The notes beneath the pieces are model-generated. The model ran no database searches. It saw only the letters and a list, made by a program, of their open reading frames with translations, and was not told the origin of the DNA. Positions 9,103 to 16,069 of a stretch of 64,000 bases of DNA are shown here, piece after piece; within the stretch, counting starts at the first letter, position 1, and the number at the start of each line of letters is the position of its first letter. A program made the position numbers and the translations under genes. Origin of the DNA: Asticcacaulis sp. AND118 (lineage in GTDB: Bacteria; Pseudomonadota; Alphaproteobacteria; Caulobacterales; Caulobacteraceae); the NCBI RefSeq assembly GCF_020535245.1, contig NZ_CP084910.1:782501-846500 (forward strand). Reading direction: 5' to 3'.

Positions 9103-9397
9103 ATGTCTTGCTACCCATATAGGTTTCGTAATTGTCGCCGAACTCATCGTAGTGCGCCAGCAACAGGTCGCGGAACTGCGCCGTCAACTGATCGACATTG
9201 AGCTTGCGCGCCGCCAGGAACTGCGTCTTGTCCGCGCTTTGCGCCGCGCACGTAAAGGCGGCATAGCGCGCCGCGCCCTGCAGCGCCGCACCGCCGGCCT
9301 CGCCGATATTGGTGTCGTTGGCGTGTTTGTTGGTCAGGTCAATGTGGTCGGCCGCCATCTGGCGAAAAACTTCGACGGGAACGGTATGGGTGGTCAT
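9101..9397 (-). CDS. Small protein, DUF3144-like (paralogue 1)
   Basis: A 98-residue soluble, mainly helical protein without signal peptide. HIDLTNKHAND, GGAALQGAARYAAF and LLAHYDEFGDNYETYM line up with HIEVGNKHLPE, GAAMMQAAARFNAY and YTDYATNFDAYT in the next gene, so the two are paralogues. The pattern (HI-x-x-x-N near the start, AAARFNA in the middle, a D/Y-rich end) reminds me of DUF3144; I cannot confirm it. Function unknown. The 9-base gap to the upstream paralogue indicates one transcript. Confidence 0.75.
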   Translation of the reverse strand: MTTHTVPVEVFRQMAADHIDLTNKHANDTNIGEAGGAALQGAARYAAFTCAAQSADKTQFLAARKLNVDQLTAQFRDLLLAHYDEFGDNYETYMGSKT

Positions 9398-9406
9398 GTG
9401 TTTGGC

Positions 9407-9697
9407 TTACCGCGGGCGGTTGGTGTAGGCGTCGAAATTGGTGGCGTAGTCGGTGTACTGCTCTTCGAGGTACTGCTTGTACAAACGCAGATAGTGCTCG
9501 ATATGCGCGTCCTTGTTCTGCAGCATGATGCGGCTGCTGACGAACTGGGTCGAGGATACATAAGCGTTGAAACGCGCGGCGGCCTGCATCATGGCGGCGC
9601 CGGCCACGCCCGGCTCGCTTTCGGGCAGGTGTTTGTTGCCGACTTCGATATGCTCGACGATCATTTCACCGAAACGCTGATTGGTGACTTGGGCCAC
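9407..9697 (-). CDS. Small protein, DUF3144-like (paralogue 2)
   Basis: A 96-residue paralogue of the downstream gene, again helical and soluble. The start is GTG at 9695-9697 with a strong AAAGGAG Shine-Dalgarno about 7 bases upstream. Core segments are HIEVGNKHLPE near residue 15 and MMQAAARFNAYVSS near 35. Its order before the second copy suggests a tandem duplication; the pair may form a hetero-oligomer. Function unknown. Confidence 0.75.
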   Translation of the reverse strand: MAQVTNQRFGEMIVEHIEVGNKHLPESEPGVAGAAMMQAAARFNAYVSSTQFVSSRIMLQNKDAHIEHYLRLYKQYLEEQYTDYATNFDAYTNRPR

Positions 9698-9736
9698 GCA
9701 ATACTCCTTTTAATGTAACTGTTGCGGTATCTGGCT

Positions 9737-10207
9737 TTACGCCGCCGGGTTTGTCAACTTCGCCATGAGCGCCGCCGAGGCTTGGTCGCACAGGCGATAG
9801 ACGGCTTCGAAATCGCGGTCGTCGCCGTAGTAGGGGTCGGGCACGTCCTTTGTCAGACCCAGCGCCTCATCGAGATAGAGCGCAACCTTCGCCGTAGCAT
9901 CGCCGGGCGCCATGTGACGGATATTGCGCACATTATCGCGGTCGAGGCCGAAGATCAGATCAAAGCGATAGAAGTCGTCGCGGTGAAGCTGACGCGCGCA
10001 CTGGGCGGAAATATCGACGCCATAGCGCGCGGCAACGGCGATGGAGCGTCGATCCGGACACTCTCCCTTATGCCAGCCGCCCGTACCGGCGGAATCGATC
10101 AGAAAGCGATCGGTCAGCCCGGCTTGATCGACGTGATGACGCAGCAATCCCTCAGCCAGAGGCGAACGACAGATATTACCCAGACAGACAAAAAGAATAG
10201 AGATCAT
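9737..10207 (-). CDS. Low-molecular-weight protein tyrosine phosphatase
   Basis: A 156-residue cytoplasmic phosphatase. The P-loop CLGNICRS (C8 to R14, CX5R) sits at the N-terminus as in all LMW-PTPs, and the general-acid region DPYYGDDRDF is present near residue 120. It would remove phosphate from phosphotyrosine or phosphoarginine substrates. There is no capsule cluster or tyrosine kinase next to it, so it looks like the housekeeping type. It is divergent from the MazG-like gene. Confidence 0.93.
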   Translation of the reverse strand: MISILFVCLGNICRSPLAEGLLRHHVDQAGLTDRFLIDSAGTGGWHKGECPDRRSIAVAARYGVDISAQCARQLHRDDFYRFDLIFGLDRDNVRNIRHMAPGDATAKVALYLDEALGLTKDVPDPYYGDDRDFEAVYRLCDQASAALMAKLTNPAA

Positions 10208-10286
10208 GGGAAACGCTTAGCCCAGTGGCCGCTTCCCTCGCAAGGCGTGTCTTGCGGGGCCGCTGAAATCATTTCACAATACGGGC

Positions 10287-10622
10287 ATGACCGCGCCCCT
10301 TCCCGAACTTGAGCCCTTTATCGACCGCCTTCAGGCCATTTCCGACCGCTATGAGCGCGTCTATGGCATCGACCGTCGGGGCGACTGGCACCTGCTGAAA
10401 ATGCAGGAGGAGATGGGCGAACTGACCCAGGCCTATCTGGCCATGACCGGCCGTTCGCGCCGCGACGCCGGGGCGGCGAAGCACGAGGTGGCGATGGAGA
10501 TGGCCGACCTCATCTGCATGACGTTGCTGATGGCGCGCGCCGAAGGCATCGACCTCAACGCCGCCATCGCCGAGAAATGGCTGAAATGGGAAGCGGTTAT
10601 GGCGGCGGAAAACCATGCGTAG
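10287..10622 (+). CDS. MazG-like nucleotide pyrophosphohydrolase
   Basis: A 111-residue all-alpha NTP pyrophosphatase. The metal-binding pattern is visible as QEEMGELTQAY and then EVAMEMADLICM, the EExxE and ExxD helices of the MazG/dUTPase-like superfamily. It would hydrolyse non-canonical or excess NTPs. The stop overlaps the nth start by 8 bases, so it is coupled to a base-excision repair enzyme, consistent with a nucleotide-pool cleaning role. Confidence 0.82.
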   Translation: MTAPLPELEPFIDRLQAISDRYERVYGIDRRGDWHLLKMQEEMGELTQAYLAMTGRSRRDAGAAKHEVAMEMADLICMTLLMARAEGIDLNAAIAEKWLKWEAVMAAENHA

Positions 10623-11253
10623 CGCCGCCGCCGTCAAAAAGCTGTTCGAGCGCTTCGAGGCCGACAAACCGGAACCCAAGACCGAACTGAACTTCACCAA
10701 TCCTTTTACCCTGACGGTGGCCGTGGCCTTGTCGGCCCAGACGACCGATGTCGCGGTCAACAAGGCCACCGCGCCTTTGTTCGCCGTAGCCGACACGCCG
10801 CAGGCCATGCTGGACCTGGGCGAAGAGCGCCTGATGCAGATGATTTCCTCCATCGGCCTTTATCGCAACAAGGCAAAGAATGTCAGGGAGATGTGCCGTA
10901 TCCTGATCAGCCGTTTTGACGGACAGGTGCCGCTCAATCGCGCTGACCTGCTGAGTTTGCCGGGCGTCGGCAACAAGACGGCGTCGGTGGTACTCAACGA
11001 ACTGGACATCAAGCCGGCCATTGCGGTCGATACGCACGTCTATCGCGTTTCGCACCGGTTGGGGATCGTCGACCTTGCGGCCAATACGCCGGATAAGGTC
11101 GAAGCCGAACTGATGACCGTCATCCCGCGCAAATGGCTGACGCGGGCGCACCACTGGCTGATCCTGCACGGGCGCTATACCTGCACGGCGCGCAATCCGA
11201 AGTGCATGGCCTGCATCGTCGAAGACCTATGCCCGAAGATCGGCGTAGGCTAG
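10615..11253 (+). CDS. nth: Endonuclease III
   Basis: A 212-residue bifunctional DNA glycosylase/AP lyase acting on oxidised pyrimidines. The HhH motif LPGVGNKTASV carries the catalytic lysine K121, the second catalytic residue is D139 in VDTHVYRV, and the 4Fe-4S cluster ligands are C190, C197, C200 and C206 with the classic C-x6-C-x2-C-x5-C spacing. The start lies inside the MazG-like gene. The 3' end overlaps the convergent ATP-grasp gene by 4 bases. Confidence 0.96.
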   Translation: MRSAAAVKKLFERFEADKPEPKTELNFTNPFTLTVAVALSAQTTDVAVNKATAPLFAVADTPQAMLDLGEERLMQMISSIGLYRNKAKNVREMCRILISRFDGQVPLNRADLLSLPGVGNKTASVVLNELDIKPAIAVDTHVYRVSHRLGIVDLAANTPDKVEAELMTVIPRKWLTRAHHWLILHGRYTCTARNPKCMACIVEDLCPKIGVG

Positions 11254-12119
11254 TGATGATGCCCGCACAGCCCCAGCGCATGCTCGACGGCATGGCTCAG
11301 GCGGGCCGGCGCGGCGTCCTCGTATTTTAGATATAGATCGGGCTCGATCAGTTCCAACTCCATCAGACAGAACGCGCCGGCTGCGTTGCGCACCATGTCC
11401 ACACGCGCATAGAGCAGGGTCTGGCCCACATATTCCAGCGTCTGATAGGCCAGTTCAACGGCGGCGACCGGCGGGGTCTGCACGCGCAGGTGCGCATCGT
11501 AATCGGGCTGAGACCGGAAGTCGCCGGGCTTGGGCGTCTTGAGCACCGCATGGCTGAAATCGCCGCCGAAGAAGATCAGCGACCATTCGCCTTCCGACTG
11601 GATAGCCGGCATAAAGGGCTGAAGCATGGCGTCGGCTTGCGGGGCCTCGGCGGGTACGTCCGCGCCTTCCCAGACGAGGGTCTTTTTCGCTCCGGCCGAG
11701 ATGCGCGGCTTGAGCACCAGCGCGTTCTGTCCGAAATCGGCGCGGGCGCGGCTCAGCACGTCCGGCGTCAAAGCATCGGCAAACAGGGTCGGCACGATGC
11801 GGATGCCGCCTTCGGCCAGATCGCGCAGATAGGACTTGTCGACATTCCAGCTCACGATTTCAGGCGGATTGAGCAGGCGGTGCCCCTTCGCTTTGATATA
11901 GGCCAGCGCCCGGCGGAAATCGTCCGGCGCATTGTGATAGCCCCAGGCCACCAGCGGCAGAACCAGATCGTATCCTTCCGTCAACGGCTCCGACCACGGC
12001 TGTGCGTGGACCTCGAACCCGGCAAAGGCGGCGCGGTAGGCATCGAGCACGGCGGGCCAGCGTCCGTGGTGTGACGGATGCGCCGGATTGGGGGTGAGTA
12101 TCAGAAGGGACTTTTTCAT
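11250..12119 (-). CDS. ATP-grasp protein (RimK/glutathione-synthetase-like)
   Basis: About 289 residues. The N-terminus opens with a Rossmann-like strand (KKSLLILTPNP). The middle holds the ATP-grasp lid and lysine region NALVLKPRISAGAKKT, and the C-terminal MELELIEPDLYLKYED carries the acidic metal-binding residues. Such enzymes join a carboxylate to an amine or thiol using ATP, but the substrate cannot be read here. I start at ATG 12117-12119. It is divergent from the adenosine kinase gene, with about 64 bases of shared promoter region. Confidence 0.8.
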   Translation of the reverse strand: MKKSLLILTPNPAHPSHHGRWPAVLDAYRAAFAGFEVHAQPWSEPLTEGYDLVLPLVAWGYHNAPDDFRRALAYIKAKGHRLLNPPEIVSWNVDKSYLRDLAEGGIRIVPTLFADALTPDVLSRARADFGQNALVLKPRISAGAKKTLVWEGADVPAEAPQADAMLQPFMPAIQSEGEWSLIFFGGDFSHAVLKTPKPGDFRSQPDYDAHLRVQTPPVAAVELAYQTLEYVGQTLLYARVDMVRNAAGAFCLMELELIEPDLYLKYEDAAPARLSHAVEHALGLCGHHH

Positions 12120-12183
12120 TTTCGCTTGCTCCGCGAGCGGTTTTTGCGCAAAGACACCGCAAATAGCAACCGGATAATCGCGC

Positions 12184-13203
12184 ATGTATTCTGACTACGA
12201 CGTCACCGCCGTTGGTAATGCCATTGTGGACGTTCTGGCCCCGGCCAGCGAAGACTTTATCGTGTCGGAAGGCCTGCCCAAGGGCGGCATGACGCTGATC
12301 GATCAGCACCGCGCCCTGAATCTCTACGGCAAGATGGTGGCGCGCGCCGATAAGAATAGCGAAGATCTGACGCAGGAATCCGGCGGGTCGGCGGGCAATA
12401 CCATCGCCGGCGTCGCGTCCTTCGGTGGCAAGGCGGCCTATATCGGCAAGGTGGCGCACGATGAACTGGGCGAAGTGTTCAGCCGCGACCTGAAAAAGAG
12501 CGGCGTGCATTTCGATGTGCCCTTCCTGCACGACGATCCGACCCATACCGGTCGTTGCCTGATCAACATTACCGAAGACGGGCAGCGCACCATGGCGACA
12601 TTTTTGGGGGCTGCGGCGCTGGTGCAGCCGCAAGACGTCGATCCGGAACTGATTAAGGCGTCGCAGATCACCTATCTCGAAGGCTATCTGTTCGACACGC
12701 CATCGGGCCGGATGGCGTTTGCCAAGGCCTGCGAAATCGCCCGTTCGGCGGGCCGCAAGACGGCCATGACCCTGTCGGACAGCTTTGTCGTCGATCGCTG
12801 GCGCACCGACCTGCTGGCCTTTATCGAGCAGCATATTGACCTCGTCTTCGCCAATGAATCCGAGCTTCTGTCGCTGTTCCAGACCGAGGATTTTGACAAG
12901 GCGGCGCGCTATCTGAAGTCGAAGGCCGATCTGGCATTCGTCACGCGCTCCGAACGCGGTTCGGTGGCGCTCAAGGCCGACCTGTCGCACGACATCCCCG
13001 TCTATCCGGTGGCTGACTTGGTCGATACGACCGGGGCGGGTGATCAGTACGCGGCGGGCGTGATGTACGGCCTGACGCAGGGCCTGCATCTGGAAACCTG
13101 CGGCCGTCTGGGGGCGCTGGCCGCCGCCGAGGTGATCAGCCATTATGGCCCGCGTCCGCAGGTCAATTATGCTGAACTGGCCAAACAGAACGGCCTGATC
13201 TGA
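12184..13203 (+). CDS. PfkB-family carbohydrate kinase, probable adenosine kinase
   Basis: A 339-residue ribokinase-fold enzyme. The N-terminal signature VGNAIVDVLAP, the ESGGSAGNTIAGVASFGG block and the C-terminal anion-hole motif DTTGAGDQYAAG (catalytic Asp in GAGD) are all visible. Length and the GGSAGNT pattern fit the adenosine kinase branch of alphaproteobacteria, which phosphorylates adenosine to AMP; another ribokinase-family sugar is possible. It is followed by a stem-loop and a secreted-protein gene. Confidence 0.85.
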   Translation: MYSDYDVTAVGNAIVDVLAPASEDFIVSEGLPKGGMTLIDQHRALNLYGKMVARADKNSEDLTQESGGSAGNTIAGVASFGGKAAYIGKVAHDELGEVFSRDLKKSGVHFDVPFLHDDPTHTGRCLINITEDGQRTMATFLGAAALVQPQDVDPELIKASQITYLEGYLFDTPSGRMAFAKACEIARSAGRKTAMTLSDSFVVDRWRTDLLAFIEQHIDLVFANESELLSLFQTEDFDKAARYLKSKADLAFVTRSERGSVALKADLSHDIPVYPVADLVDTTGAGDQYAAGVMYGLTQGLHLETCGRLGALAAAEVISHYGPRPQVNYAELAKQNGLI

Positions 13204-13231
13204 ATTCGCTTGCCAAACGGCCACCTTGTGT

Positions 13232-13281
13232 CAAGGTTGAGTTCGCGGGGATAGCAACCAAGGCTCCGCGCTCAAACCTTG
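13232..13281 (+). promoter_or_regulatory. Stem-loop in the leader of the secreted-protein gene
   Basis: CAAGGTTGAG (13232-13241) pairs with CTCAAACCTTG (13271-13281) with one bulge, and inner arms CGCGG/CCGCG extend the stem. It ends 5 bases before the GGGAGG Shine-Dalgarno of the next gene. It may end the kinase transcript, although it has no T-run, or shape translation of the next gene. Confidence 0.5.
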
Positions 13282-13298
13282 AAACAGGGAGGTTTGTA

Positions 13299-13691
13299 AT
13301 GCGTACATTCATCATTACATTGGCAATTAGTCTGTGTGCAGCGACCACGGTGTCGGCGACGGTTTACCCCGGCGATTCAGCCCGGTCGGCATGGACGCCG
13401 ACCAGTCAGGCCCTCAACTATTCCAAACTGTATAAAAGCGCAAAGTCGGCCTACAACACGTCGTTGCGCCTGAGTGGTCAGGGCAAGTCCGAAGCGGCCT
13501 GTGCGGCGGCACAGAAGGCCGTGGGGTTATGGAATGCGGCTTATCGCAGTCACGGCGTCCGTGCGGATGATGTCAACGAGCGCGTGCGCAATGCGCCGGG
13601 ATATGCACGTCTGCCGGCCAGCCAGTATCAGCGCCCCGAAATGACAAATCCGTATATCGATAACGAAGCGTCCTTGTGTACGGGCGCATAG
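13299..13691 (+). CDS. Small secreted protein of unknown function
   Basis: A 130-residue precursor with a clear signal peptide (MRTFIITLAISLCAATTVSA, cut near residue 20). The mature part contains a helical stretch (KLYKSAKSAYNTSLRLSGQGKSEAACAA) and two cysteines that could form a disulfide, one in the middle and one near the C-terminus. I do not recognise a family. GGGAGG 7 bases before the ATG gives a strong ribosome site. Confidence 0.7.
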   Translation: MRTFIITLAISLCAATTVSATVYPGDSARSAWTPTSQALNYSKLYKSAKSAYNTSLRLSGQGKSEAACAAAQKAVGLWNAAYRSHGVRADDVNERVRNAPGYARLPASQYQRPEMTNPYIDNEASLCTGA

Positions 13692-13726
13692 CATCCTGTT
13701 TCGATGCTCAATCGACAGGTTATTAA

Positions 13727-14329
13727 CTATTGTTGTCGCCTTTTCAGCGCGACATAGAGCGCGCCGGAGCCGCCATGGCGGGCGTGGGCCTGTGAAATCC
13801 CTGCCACGATATGCGCCAGCGCCGGGTCGGCTAGCCATTCCGGTGCATTGCGTCTCAATATACCGTTTTCGGCCATGCCCTTGCCGGTGATGACCAGCAC
13901 GGCGCGGTAATCATTGGCCCAGGCCTGCTGCACGAAGCCCTTCAGTCGCTGTTCGGCCTGAATTTGGTTCAGGCCGTGCAGGTCGAGGCGCGCTTCGATC
14001 GGATCGCGTTCGCGGCTGATGCGGCGCTTGCGCCTGGGCTCGATCGGGTCGGGCGCGAAGGATGTGCCCTCGGTCAGGCGGAAACCGCTCTGGGGGCGCA
14101 CGGCTTCACCGATCTTGAACGGAACGAGCGGCAGCGGGCGCTCAATACGCGGGGCGGAGAGGGTGTTCTGACCCTCAGGCAGGCCCTTGATGGTGACGGT
14201 TTCGATTTCCGGTTTCGCGAAAGGCGGCTTGACAGGCTCGGGCTTGGTCTTGAGCGCGTGTGGGCGCACCGTGGCGGTCACCAGTTGCCACAGTTTCAGA
14301 TCTTCGTCCTTCAGGCCAAAGCGCTTCAT
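13727..14329 (-). CDS. Smr-domain protein
   Basis: A 200-residue protein whose C-terminal half is a Smr (MutS2 C-terminal-like) domain: LDLHG near residue 118, VITGKG in the middle and HGGSGALYVAL at the end. Smr domains nick or bind nucleic acids and several act in ribosome-collision rescue or mRNA cleavage. The N-terminal half is basic and proline-rich, probably unstructured. It is convergent with the secreted-protein gene. Role here unknown. Confidence 0.88.
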   Translation of the reverse strand: MKRFGLKDEDLKLWQLVTATVRPHALKTKPEPVKPPFAKPEIETVTIKGLPEGQNTLSAPRIERPLPLVPFKIGEAVRPQSGFRLTEGTSFAPDPIEPRRKRRISRERDPIEARLDLHGLNQIQAEQRLKGFVQQAWANDYRAVLVITGKGMAENGILRRNAPEWLADPALAHIVAGISQAHARHGGSGALYVALKRRQQ

Positions 14330-14395
14330 AGGGCTTAAATGGCATGGAGTGGGGCAGGGGGAAAGAGGGTTTCCACCCTACCACCGCTCGTTTCA

Positions 14396-14430
14396 CTCAC
14401 GGTTCCCCTCCCCGCCAGCGGGGAGGTGTA
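14396..14430. repeat. GC-rich hairpin, family C fragment
   Basis: CCTCCCCGC (14407-14415) pairs with GCGGGGAGG (14418-14426) across a 2-base loop. It resembles the cores of the other family C elements. It lies in the 123-base gap after the RimK-like gene. Confidence 0.6.
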
Positions 14431-14452
14431 AGTCTGAACATCCCCGCGTGGA

Positions 14453-15865
14453 TCAATCTCGCCGCTTGGCGCGCGGATTCTGTTTCGGCAGGTGCTGGAC
14501 CGGGCGCAGTTTGCTTTCGATATGGCGGATGATCAGGTCGGCGACATCGACGCCGGAAGCCTTCTCGATCCCCTGCAGGCCGGGCGAGGAATTGACCTCC
14601 AGCACCTTGGGGCCGGAATTGGAGCGTAGAATATCGACCCCGGCCACCTGAAGCCCCAAAGCGCGGGCGGCCTTTACCGCGATATCGGCCTCTTCCGGCG
14701 TAATCTCGACCGACAGGGCCTTGCCGCCCTGATGCAGGTTGGCGCGGAAATCGCCGATCTTGGCCTTGCGTTTCATCGCCGCCACCACCTTCGAGCCGAT
14801 GACGAAGCAGCGCAGGTCCTCGCCGTCGGCTTCGCGGATGAACTCCTGCGTCAGCAATTCGGCATCGAGGTCGCGGAAGGCCGAAATGACCGAAGCCGCG
14901 GCCAGATGGGTCTCGGCCAGAACCACGCCGCGGCCCTGCGCGCCCTTGGTCAGCTTGATGACCAGTGGCGCGCCGCCGACCAGTTCGACGACGAAGTCGG
15001 TGTCCTTGGGCGATTTGGCAAACGCCGTCACCGGCATGGGGATGCCCTTGCGCGCCATGACCTGCAGCGCGTGCAGCTTGTCGCGTGAGGCGGAAATGGC
15101 CGAGGAGCGGTTCAGGCAATAGGCGCCGGTGGTCTCGAACTGCCGCACGACGGCCAGCCCGTAACTGGTCATGGGGACGCCGATGCGCGGGATGATGGCG
15201 TCGAACTGCGGCAGGGGCTTGCCGTCGTAATGGACTTCGGGCCGCGTCACATTGATGTTCATGTAGCAGCGCGAGGTTTCGATGGCTTCGATGACGTGAT
15301 CGCGTTCCTGCGCCGCCCGGATCAGGGCGCGGATGGAATAGTTGCCGGCGTCCTGCGTCAGCACGGCCAGCCGTAGCGGGCGTTTCACCGCCTTGGGGGC
15401 GTCGGCGCGGCTATAGACGTCGTAGGACAGGACCGGCAGACGCTGACCCGCCGTGGGATCGACCAGCGCGCCGAGGCTTTCCAGCGCCTGACGGCCGATC
15501 AGCATGCGATAGGCCATGTGGGCGCGGTTGGTCAGCGACACCTCGATGGGGTGGCGGACGCCGCCGATATCGATGTGGGTTTCGATGAAATAGCGCCATT
15601 CCGTCTCGCCGTTGGACGAGGTGACTTCGCGCTGGGCCAAGAGATCTGCGGAACAGGCGACTTCGATATCGTAACGCCCCGGCACCGGATTGACCACGAA
15701 GCGCACGCGCGGGCGTTCGGGCGTGCCGAAGACCTCGATATCCACCGCGTGCAGGGCCGAGGTGCGGGCGCCGGTGTCGACCTTGGCCTTGATGGCGGGC
15801 AGGGCCAGATCGGGCAGGCCGACCCATTCTTCCCAGCCGAAGGTAAGCGGTGCGGTGTCGGTCAT
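14453..15865 (-). CDS. RimB-type aspartic peptidase-like domain fused to RimK-type ATP-grasp ligase
   Basis: A 470-residue two-domain protein. Residues about 5-150 form an ATP-dependent zinc protease-like (RimB, PF05618-type) domain with the aspartic motif DTGARTSALHA at 30-40. Residues about 165-460 form a RimK-like ATP-grasp ligase with SRDKLHALQVMARKGIPMP, VIKLTKGAQGRGV, EFIREADGEDLRCFVIG and KVLEVNSSPGLQGIE. RimK adds glutamates to ribosomal protein S6, and the RimB-like domain would process such tails, so adding and trimming functions may be joined in one chain. The substrate is not shown by sequence. ATG at 15863-15865. Confidence 0.85.
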   Translation of the reverse strand: MTDTAPLTFGWEEWVGLPDLALPAIKAKVDTGARTSALHAVDIEVFGTPERPRVRFVVNPVPGRYDIEVACSADLLAQREVTSSNGETEWRYFIETHIDIGGVRHPIEVSLTNRAHMAYRMLIGRQALESLGALVDPTAGQRLPVLSYDVYSRADAPKAVKRPLRLAVLTQDAGNYSIRALIRAAQERDHVIEAIETSRCYMNINVTRPEVHYDGKPLPQFDAIIPRIGVPMTSYGLAVVRQFETTGAYCLNRSSAISASRDKLHALQVMARKGIPMPVTAFAKSPKDTDFVVELVGGAPLVIKLTKGAQGRGVVLAETHLAAASVISAFRDLDAELLTQEFIREADGEDLRCFVIGSKVVAAMKRKAKIGDFRANLHQGGKALSVEITPEEADIAVKAARALGLQVAGVDILRSNSGPKVLEVNSSPGLQGIEKASGVDVADLIIRHIESKLRPVQHLPKQNPRAKRRD

Positions 15866-15939
15866 GAACAGTCCCGTGAGCGGAGGATCAAGCTACCGCC
15901 CATAGGCCGTTTTTGCGACGGAATTATAACTTTCCTTCT

Positions 15940-16069
15940 TCCTGTTTACGGGGAGAACCGGGCCGCCGGTGCGGGGGGCCGGGTGAGCGAGGTCGGATGA
16001 GGGGCGAGCCGAACTAAAGACAGATGCCCCTCACCCTAACCCTCTCCCCGCAGGCAGGGAAAGGGGACT
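15940..16069. repeat. Family C mosaic repeat, degraded
   Basis: A 204-base gap (15866-16069) upstream of the RimB-RimK gene and downstream of the PAS gene. Its right part carries a segment close to the 54764-54792 arm (CCCTCACCCTAACCCTCTCC) and GC-rich short inverted repeats. I see no ORF or promoter I can support. Confidence 0.55.

Noticed and set aside
11860-13224. A 454-codon minus-strand frame opposite the adenosine kinase
   Set aside because: Antisense shadow; the kinase motifs are on the plus strand.
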